NCBI GenBank assembly: GCA_036346155.1 | Contig: JARFIY010000289.1 | Location: forward strand, 1,426,001-1,490,000 | Direction: 5' to 3' | DNA: 64,000 bases | Source of the DNA: Sinelater perroti | Taxonomy: Eukaryota > Arthropoda > Insecta > Coleoptera > Elateridae | Shown here: in pieces, positions 56,581 to 64,000 of the stretch | Layout of the letters: each line of letters begins with the position of its first letter | How positions within the stretch are numbered: position 1 is the stretch's first letter | The notes under the pieces: generated by a model | Database searches by the model: none | The model's input: the letters and a program-made list of their open reading frames with translations, nothing else | Told to the model about the DNA's origin: nothing | Made by a program: the position numbers and the translations under genes

Positions 56581-57350
56581 AAGGATCGGCGTAAACTGGA
56601 TGTGTTAAAAGTATTATTACCTCGACACCTGTGGGCATTAAGAGGTTATTCATTATAATATGTACCGTTAATTTGAGCAAAACCAATCCTTCTTTAACGC
56701 TAACAATAACATTTAAAGTAAGAATTTATTTTGAACCTCGTATGTGATAAGACGCGTACCTTCTGTATATACGCAGACGCGCTAGAAACAGAAAAATATT
56801 TACTCTGCGCTCTCTATGATGACGATCTTGCACAATTTCTCCGGCAAGCAAGCACACGTTACGCAACTCCTGAATGGAACGGTTCAGAAAAACAACCCCG
56901 GGCAATCTCGACCGCACAATTACAAAACATTTACCCCTTATCGGAGCGGAGGTTAAATGTTATCGGCTTTAAAAATTGAGCCCGATAGCAGCGGCTTTCT
57001 ATAGGGGGCATTCGTGGCCGATAGCCGCGCAATTGCCACAGCGAATTTGAATAACGCAACAACTGGGGCTAAGCGTCAGCCCGCAAAAAATTAATTAAAT
57101 CTGCAGGCGATGGGGCACAAAAACTTACGTGTTAGTACAAGCGTTCATTGATTACAGTTTGCGAATTTCTTGCGTAGGTGGCGAGCTTCGTCATTAGACT
57201 CGACGCATTAACTAGTTGTCCGTCCCCTGAAGGCCCTTTACATGATCCACTGGGCTTCCCAATTAACATTTTGAAGTACGTTGTAAATACCTCGCGTTTT
57301 AAATTATGAGCTACAAAGGTAGACAGGCCAATAATTGCGGTAGCTCAAGT
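56581..57350. other. Non-coding, CG-richer than surroundings
   Basis: No transposon recognised. The part at about 56860-57260 has more C and G than the flanking debris and no match in the window. Candidate single-copy sequence. Confidence 0.35.
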
Positions 57351-57450
57351 ACGAGGTGCATTCAAGTTCTAAGGTCCCCAAATGTTTTCTCAGCACTGAG
57401 AAGAAATAGAAAGATGCGGGTTTTGAAATCCCGCGTGCAAAAAAATTTAA
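57351..57450 (+). repeat. Deletion-derivative mariner family, copy 4 (one end)
   Basis: After TA, cgaggtgcattcaagttcta then aggtcccca is followed by ctcagcactgagaagaaata, which matches the inverted right end of copy 2 at 28724-28640. Only this end is present. Confidence 0.7.
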
Positions 57451-57625
57451 AGGCGTCATCCTGATCCCGGAAGAGGAAAAAGGTGCATAGAAGAGGTAGA
57501 CATGTCATCAGATACAGATCCAAAGCTTTCTGCAGGATCGCCTCCCAGAACTCCCGGATAGTAGACCAGGAAGCTCATCCACGCGTTCCCCCATTTCTTC
57601 CTCTCATTCGAAAATTAACGAAAAT

Positions 57626-58080
57626 TTGTCACTGCACGACGAATTTGAGTCTAGGCACATGAACGACATTATTGGCGTAGAACTTTTGTTCGAACATATA
57701 AACGACTTCTTAGCATGCAAAGAGTTGGCTTTCTCAAAACATTCGGACGGTTTTTCGCCCTCTGTTGTGTTTATCGTCTTGCTTTATGGGGTAGAGGTTT
57801 GGACGCTTAAGAATTATATGGACAAGTTACAAGTATTTGGAGTGTGGTGTATCGCTTGGATTGAAATGATAACTAATAGAGAAGTTCTGCAGAGGATGAA
57901 TAAGGAATGTAAAATCATATACAATAAAGAAGAGAACGCTCGAGTACTTGGCCCATATAATGAGAAGTTCCAAATATGCACTGCTTCAACTCATAATGCA
58001 GGAGAAGATAAATTTAAAAAAAGAAATGTTGGCAGGCCTAGAATATCTTGGCTGGAATTGGATAACCAATGATAGCAAAC
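57626..58080 (+). pseudogene. LINE C-terminal fragment (open frame, 148 codons)
   Basis: The frame 57626-58072 holds VLLYGVEVWTLKNYMDKLQV (about 57777-57836), VLQRMNKECKIIYNKEENAR, and a NVGRPRISWLEL end (about 58025-58060). This is the tail of RTE-like LINEs (family: LLYG.E.WTL...L...RRRISWL). The first 45 codons are not recognisable. It is open but lacks reverse transcriptase, so it is a fragment rather than a gene. Confidence 0.78.
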
Positions 58081-58879
58081 CTCTAGTTAGGAGATGAACA
58101 CAAGAAGAAGCCGTGTAAAACTTGATAGCGTTACCTCGTGTAAACAAGAATTCTAGTCTATATTTGGTTTAACAATCCAGTTACCTCAAAAGACTAGAAT
58201 TCAAAAAAAATGAGAAAAACACAAAACAACTACTTGAAAATCATTCTGGTACGCTTTACATGTTTTGAGAATTTGAGAATGTTTCAGTGAATGTGATTCG
58301 GAAGATTAGACCTCTTTACAGAGACATTAAATTAAAAAAGTTAAAATATATAAGAGAAAGCCTACTTTAAATTACCATGTAGTTAAAATATTGCGAAAAA
58401 ATAACAATCCCAGGCATTCAAACCGACTGTGAAAGACTTGAAAAGAAGAAAATGCAGTCAATAGACTGGATTAGCTGTCTGTATCCCGTAGCATCTAAAT
58501 AAAAATGTCTGGTTCTGCATTAAGCCCAGACTAAAGGGTAAGCGCATATTGACTATCAGAAAGCTATTCTATCGAAATAGGAAAATGACACTCACTGGTG
58601 AGTAATAACCATGGCATTGAAGCATTTCTTTAGTAAATAGCTTGTGGTGCATTTCTGATCTCCATACGACTTCCCTCCTTTCATTTCTTTTGTAAATTTT
58701 CTTTAACTTGATCTAACTTATCTTTGGCCCTCCTTTCCTGCGTTTTTAATCTGGCTTCCAATTCATGCCTTATATCTTCTTGGTGTTTCTCACCGTTTTC
58801 CCTTTTAATATTTCCTCTATTTCATGATTCATTAGTTTTCTATAGTAGTCTTCATTTACTTTCTTGGTCTATGCTAAGA
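58081..58879. other. No gene recognised
   Basis: AT-rich sequence. Nothing identifiable. Confidence 0.3.
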
Positions 58880-59560
58880 CTTGATTACCGACCTGAACAA
58901 TTAAAAACAGCTAAAATCGTTTTAACACCGATCTCAGCAAAAATTGCATCTTTATATCGACCAAGAAGTTTCTTACTTGCAATATTAAAAGTTCTGGAAA
59001 TTAAACCGAAATCTAGAGTACTGAATGCTCTTGCATCAGTTTAGTTTTGCGAAAACCCACCGAATTGTTCAGATCACTAAAGAAACACTTGAAAGTCTTA
59101 GTCCTTAAGCAAGCATTGGGTAAGGTTTGGCATGCTAGTCAAAATTAAGCATTATTCGCCTGTATATTACATTAATATTCTTAAATGCTGTTCGAGTGAT
59201 TATCAAGATTAAAAAATCAGAAAGTTAAAGTGGGAGTACCTCAAGGCAGTGTACTCAGACCACTCCTGCCGACTACTGCTAACACTACAACTGAAACGTT
59301 CACAGATGAGTCATACTCACTTAGACCAAAACTCACTATCAGCTGTCACTAAATTACAAAACCACCTAGACCAGCTGCAGATTAGGTTAAAGAAGTGGCA
59401 AAACTAAATCTATAAGAACAAGTCTATGTAAATCACTTTTTCGTCAAGAAAAGACCAATCCCCTTTAGCTTACCTAAACGCTCTAAGAACATTACAATCC
59501 GACATAATTACATTTTTAAGTTTCCACTTTGAGAAACTACCCTTTCTCTAACATTCTCCT
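58880..59560 (+). pseudogene. Jockey-type LINE reverse-transcriptase relic
   Basis: A decayed KVGVPQGSVLRPLLP block lies at about 59225-59270 and TETFTDESYSL at about 59289-59320 (FADD position). LDQNSLSAVTKLQNHLDQLQ then IRLKKWQN lies at about 59322-59402, the helix after the catalytic site in jockey elements. SSRKDQSPLAYLNALRTLQ follows. The catalytic pair is mutated. Confidence 0.72.
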
Positions 59561-59899
59561 ATATCCAGTACTAGAAGAACGTAACAGACGTTTAAAAAAA
59601 TCTGTCAACTGATCTAATTAAATGAGGACACTTTAGTGGAAGCATCTTCATAATCTACTTAATATTTAAAATAATGAATTAGCATAAATTCTAATAAACC
59701 TACAAAATAATTTCGTCATTTCAATAAATCTTATATGGAACAAAAAAATAAATTCGTCACCCATTATTAAGCTGAGAAGATTGTTTAAAAAAGGAAGAAA
59801 AAACATCATGAGATAGATAGACCTGAGTGTGCAAAAACGATTGGCACTACTATTCCTCCCCCCTTAACATTTTATTAGGAAGAAGTGAGTACATATTCC

Positions 59900-60480
59900 A
59901 TTAAAGGTAATCCCCTTCAATGTCTATATGCGTAGTACAGCACCACTTATGGACAACTGAAACTCATCGTTGAAGAACTTCTTACCACGCACTGCTTTTT
60001 TCAAATTGTCATACAAAGTGTAGTCGCTCGGCGAGTGGCAATGGTGTGGTGACCGATATACTGTTCCGCATTGTCATGTTAAACCAAGGTCCTGCGTTTC
60101 CATTTCCCGTGGTGGCGTTGGTAAACACGTCAGCAAGGTCGTTAAGTGACTATCAGTTCCGCTCACTAGTAATCCTCTCACGAGATGGCAGCAGAATCGC
60201 CTCCTGGCCCCAAAAGATAATCGCCATTTGCTTTAGAATAAACAATCCTAGTATTGGCTTGTTGAGACGAGTTTCCAATGTACCGTTATTCTATAGACGG
60301 GTGTTCCTTTTTCAGTCTCGTTCCAGGACCTTGATTCGTTTGTTGTGGCCAGACAATCAAAGAACGTTTCCTGCTACAGTAACTTTTGGTATACCTCCAC
60401 ACGCTTCTGTTGGGAGATGAGCGTGTGGACACACGCTGAATGTGTGACTTGCGCGCATTTGCCGGTCATCCGTTGCTTTT
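59900..60480 (-). pseudogene. Mariner C-terminal relic
   Basis: The minus strand near 60100-60075 reads HDNAEQYIGH (second Asp block). Near 60045-59935 it reads HCHSPSDYTLYDNLKKAVRG then KKFFNDEFQLSISGAVLRI (SPDLAP.DY block and C-terminal helix). Upstream, to about 60480, an NESRSWNETEKGTP-like segment may be the first Asp region. Frame changes are frequent. It is less AT-rich than its neighbours. Confidence 0.72.
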
Positions 60481-60802
60481 TCCTTTCTTAACATAGTCCT
60501 TGCCGTTTTTGAACTCCAGCGAAGCAAAATTCTGCAATTTCCACATACGGCTACTAACCTTGTATGGATGTCTAAAACAGTTACTTTCCCCTTTAAGCAT
60601 ACTGCGCTGCCCATTGTTATTTTCATGGTTTTCCGTTTCAACTACAACTGCCCTCACAGCATCGCATGAATTGCTCACCGTCTTTCCTTCTATGCATCCT
60701 AGCAACGTCATCTGGTGACCACGTTACACAAGCACTTATTTTAATCTACGACACAACCGTACTTTCAAAGAAAGTGCAAACATTTTTGAAGGCCAATGGA
60801 AG

Positions 60803-60990
60803 CGTCAATATGACCAAGAGGTTGACTCTTATCTGTGGAAACCGGGTTCAATCCCGGACACAGATGTCGGGTGGCCTACTCAGTCACTAAAAATAATTGA
60901 GTACCTGCGTGCACTTGAACAAGAGATAATAATGATAACATATGAGAGCCTTAACCTCTCAGTTCGTAGACCATTATTAGAACCTCACCA
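60803..60990 (+). repeat. tRNA-derived SINE, partial copy
   Basis: Contains an A-box-like ATGACCAAGAGGTTGACTC and a B box GGTTCAATCCC (60845-60855). The body gggtggcctactcagtcact, then aaaaataattgagtacctgc, is nearly identical to the 40-kb SINE. It ends near gagagccttaacctctcagt. A target-site duplication was not found. Confidence 0.8.
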
Positions 60991-61599
60991 ACAAATACCA
61001 TATGAGCAAAAAATAACAATTTTCTTTTAGCTGTAGAATCCAATTTGAGTAAAAGAACTATAATTCCACAAAATTGCAAGGACCTACTCTCAGAAAACCT
61101 TCGTCTTGGCTTTGGTTGGTATTTGTTCGTTTTTATTGGCTATTCTATACTTGGCCGTTTGGACTTTGGTGTGTAATGATGGGTCTAAGCCGCATCTCAT
61201 GTCGGTATATATTTGATGCCTTTGTCGAACTGCAGAGACCTGGTGCTGCCATGTTGGCAGTGGGGCATTTTTTTTAAAATTTGACTACAGAGAAAGACAT
61301 CACTGCCCCTGCACGTAAATCATGTAGGAGTCTAAAACAAAATTTCAAACGAATAAATAAAATTAAAGAGAAAAATCCAGACCTTGACATCAACGAAAAA
61401 ATAATTAACGAGATAACACAAAAAGAAAAAAAGACTACAAGAAGCAAAATAAAAATAATTACAAGACAATTTAGTGGAACAACAAAAACAGAACAAGAAG
61501 TTATTCAGATAAACAAACGAAATCAATAAATATAAATACTAATAGCGAAGATAGTAACGTAAATAGAAATCTGAACAAAAAAAGATCGAAAGACCTGCA
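60991..61599. other. No gene recognised
   Basis: Includes a Lys-rich open frame (61281-61529) that is compositionally LINE-like but matches nothing I know. Confidence 0.3.
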
Positions 61600-63320
61600 G
61601 TTAATCGAAGGCATGTAAAATAATTAAAGAAAGACGTGTTTAATTTCTTCCTGTACAATAAATTTTCCCAATTCATTTCTTTATCATAAGTAGATGTATT
61701 TATTGCTTGTATTTCTGGTCTCTGGTAAATTAACTTTTAACCCTACTTTCTGTTATTCTTTTTTTAATGTTTCATCAATCATTTCTTTCATATCTTTTAT
61801 GTTTACAGATAAAAGAAGACCGCTATCAAATATACCTCTCTGTATATAACATATAGAGTGCTGCAGCTTCTTTATATTGTTGCTTTACAAGCTCTATCAG
61901 GTACAACAGAAATATATATTCTGCAAGTCCTTCTATTGTTATTTTCATCATTACTAGGCGTCTCTACTACTATAATTTTGTCAAAAGCCAACTTGTATCT
62001 GAGCTTTCCTTGCAATTTGATAGTAATTATTTTCGTCGACGACTTTATTTGCCTAGAGCTGTTCCAATCATTGTTGCTTGTTTCTTCAAATCGTTTCATC
62101 GTTCAATTTATCATCCTTCATTTTCTTACCCTTCTACTTCAAATAAAGTCCAGAGTTTTTTTCCGTTTATCTAAGACACCACTAATACGCAATAAAAATT
62201 GCAAAAAACAACTTGAACCATCAAACACCATAAAGAGAAGGTACAAATAACAAAGGAAGAGTAAGAAGTCAACACCAAGACTTTTGGCCCACCTTGCAAT
62301 TCTGATAAAACTCTTCCACAACCTTCAATAGTTCACCCATACCTTGTAAAAGGACTACATCTGTATATCTGTTTCGTTCCTAAAGTCTTCATTTCTTATT
62401 CTCTATTGCGCCATTTTTAATGCATTTTGGTTTTTGTTAAGTTTCTTAAATTGGACTGTGGTTCTTTTATATTTTTACGCTAATATTCCTGGTTTACCTT
62501 TCTATCCATACTTCTTTTGAGGCTGTCCCAGATTACTTCCTTTCATGCTTCTGCTACAGTATAAACAGCTGTTATTATTATAATAAACCTGCTTACAATT
62601 TCTTTATATATTTCGCGATTTTCTTGTAATTTTTCCGCTGTTAGCTTCTTTATAAATTCTTCGTTCTAATTCCTTACATATAAAACAAATTTAGTATTCA
62701 TATTGGTCTTGTATGGACAGTTTCATGGTAATGAATCAACTCTACCTCCTTTTTTCCCCTTGGAGATACCCAAGTTCATTTACGATTTGACCTTTCTTGG
62801 AAAAATATTCATTCCATACAACTGATATTTGCATCTTCAATCATTTATTTCGTCTAGTCTGAACTTACCTAATAATTGCTGGTCAGGTTCTCGATTCTTG
62901 CCCAGTATGAACCTAAGTCCATCATGACAATGTTCCATTGAGTAACAACAATTTCCATAGCTGTTTTAGATGTTCATAAAATGTTCCCTTCTTCTCTGCA
63001 AGGTATTTTCAAGTACTTTATACTTGAGTAACTTTAATTTTTATTGTATTATTTGCTTTCAAAAGTGTTTGTGTGTAATAAATCCACTAGATCCAGTTCT
63101 TCAATCTGTTTTCTACTGTTCTTAATACTTTGCATAATCAATTCTTCCTCCAATTCTATAATTTTGTTCTTCTATTTTTAATTTGATTAAATATGCTGGT
63201 TTTCGATAATTTTTACAAATCGAAATGTTGTCCTCCTCAGAATCCTGAGTCGAACGTATTAGAGTGAGGGTGTGTTCTGTATTCTTCTCTCTTAAGGTGA
63301 CTACCTCATACACTTGGACA
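61600..63320 (-). pseudogene. LINE relic (endonuclease part)
   Basis: The plus strand is pyrimidine-rich. On the minus strand near 62940-62790 it reads HDGLRFILGKNREPDQQLLG then KFRLDEIND and, in a shifted frame, NIFPRKVKS. This resembles the middle of a LINE endonuclease (family: GKFG...N.NG......NT.F..K). The rest is assigned by composition. Low resolution. Confidence 0.5.
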
Positions 63321-63474
63321 TTTCATTAGGGAATATACAGCAATAAAGTGTTATGCTTGCCAAGTATTTTGAAGAGTTGGTTTTGGATAAAGGGAGGTTG
63401 CAATGCGGTAGGGGGAAAAGGAGGGACTAGGTTAGGACATGGTTTCCTCTTCATAAAAAGGGAGGGGAAACCAA

Positions 63475-63562
63475 GAGCTCACGTGGGCAGGGTCGCTAAA
63501 CACCTGAAGTAGGTTTGTCCCTTACCAGGATCATAAAGGAGTACCTACCCGTTACCCTTTTG
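63475..63562 (+). repeat. Dispersed repeat, copy 2
   Basis: gagctcacgtgggcagggtcgctaaacacctgaag... to ...gtacctacccgttaccc matches 15808-15892 end to end in the same orientation, with about one base in five changed. Confidence 0.65.
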
Positions 63563-64000
63563 TTGACATCAATTTAGTAAAATTAATAAGATTAGAAATA
63601 TGCAAAAAAAAATTAAAAATATATACAACAGAAAAGCCGTGAAGTTTCTAACTATTCTTTTATAAAAAAAACTAAAAAATGTAAAATTAAATGATAAGGC
63701 TTACTTTGCATGAAATTGTATTTATCCTTTTTTAAAGAGATTAAATGCAAATATTCTTCATAATACAGTACCGGATTTTTAAACCCGACTTCCAAAAATA
63801 ACTAAAAAGTTATTTGGGACAAAAAACAAGAAACGTGATGCAAAAACGCCATCTGGTTCTTTCTTGTCACTCATAAATGATAATTCAATGTAAAGGAAGT
63901 TGCAAACCACTTGTGTACAATCATTTCTGCAGAAAAGCAGTTTTGGTATGTCCTGCTGAGGTTAAGCAGCCTTCTCCAACAACTAAATATTAATTGGGAG
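63563..64000. other. No gene recognised
   Basis: AT-rich sequence to the window edge. Nothing identifiable. Confidence 0.3.

Noticed and set aside
60845..60855. Possible tRNA gene around the B box
   Set aside because: No anticodon stem or acceptor stem closes, and the sequence continues into a body shared with the 40-kb SINE.
61858..62250. 130-codon hydrophobic plus-strand open frame
   Set aside because: The region is antisense to a LINE relic; pyrimidine-rich DNA gives Leu/Phe/Ser-rich frames by composition.
1..64000. CRISPR arrays, bacterial operons, riboswitches, phage or rRNA genes
   Set aside because: None seen. Introns, transposon classes and gene types are those of an animal nuclear genome.
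1..64000. A coordinated novel multi-gene system
   Set aside because: The two host genes belong to known, unrelated families and everything else readable is transposon-derived. No cluster of unexplained intact frames is present.

Overview
The window reads as nuclear DNA of an insect. It is AT-rich, has GT-AG introns and insect-type protein-coding genes, and carries a very dense load of decayed transposable elements: mariner and Tc1-like elements, pogo-like elements, jockey-type and other non-LTR retrotransposons, a Penelope-like element and a tRNA-derived SINE. A beetle would fit this mixture, but that is inference from transposon content, not a diagnosis. There is no operon structure, CRISPR array, rRNA or intact tRNA gene.

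Two host genes are supported, both on the minus strand. (1) At 12470-12956 is the first coding exon of a syntrophin: the start of the first PH domain plus a complete PDZ domain. It is preceded by a GC-rich leader and followed by a splice donor. The remaining exons are not visible, so most or all of positions 1-12469 is probably intron. (2) Purine nucleoside phosphorylase is split into three exons: 34170-34037, 24578-24484 and 24386-23614. The last two are certain from homology. The first is a GC-rich ATG exon with a GTAAGT donor. Its phase exactly fits exon 2, and the joined frame gives 333 residues plus stop. This puts a 9.46 kb, transposon-filled intron inside PNP.

The rest is mobile-element debris. 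1-12.4 kb: a jockey ORF1 relic, several mariner and Tc-like relics and a jockey ORF2 relic. 13.5-22.2 kb: a plus-strand LINE, two minus-strand mariner relics and a minus-strand LINE. 25.5-34 kb (PNP intron 1): jockey, an internally deleted mariner with terminal repeats, a SINE fragment, a mariner with a tandem C-terminal duplication and LINE pieces. 34.6-48 kb: LINE relics in both orientations, one split by a Tc-like insertion, a complete SINE with a perfect 12-bp target-site duplication, and a pogo-like relic. 48.9-51 kb: a Penelope-like element with a degenerate hammerhead-ribozyme-like motif. 51.5-56.6 kb: a mariner relic, then a LINE interrupted by a 2678-bp pogo/Tigger-type transposon with perfect 27-bp inverted repeats. 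57-64 kb: more LINE, jockey, mariner and SINE fragments.

I found no new multi-gene system. The most informative items are the phase-matched PNP exon 1, the structurally complete pogo-like element with six copies of a 13-bp motif, the Penelope-like element with its ribozyme-like core, the SINE family, and a deletion-derivative mariner family. All element boundaries without terminal repeats are approximate.
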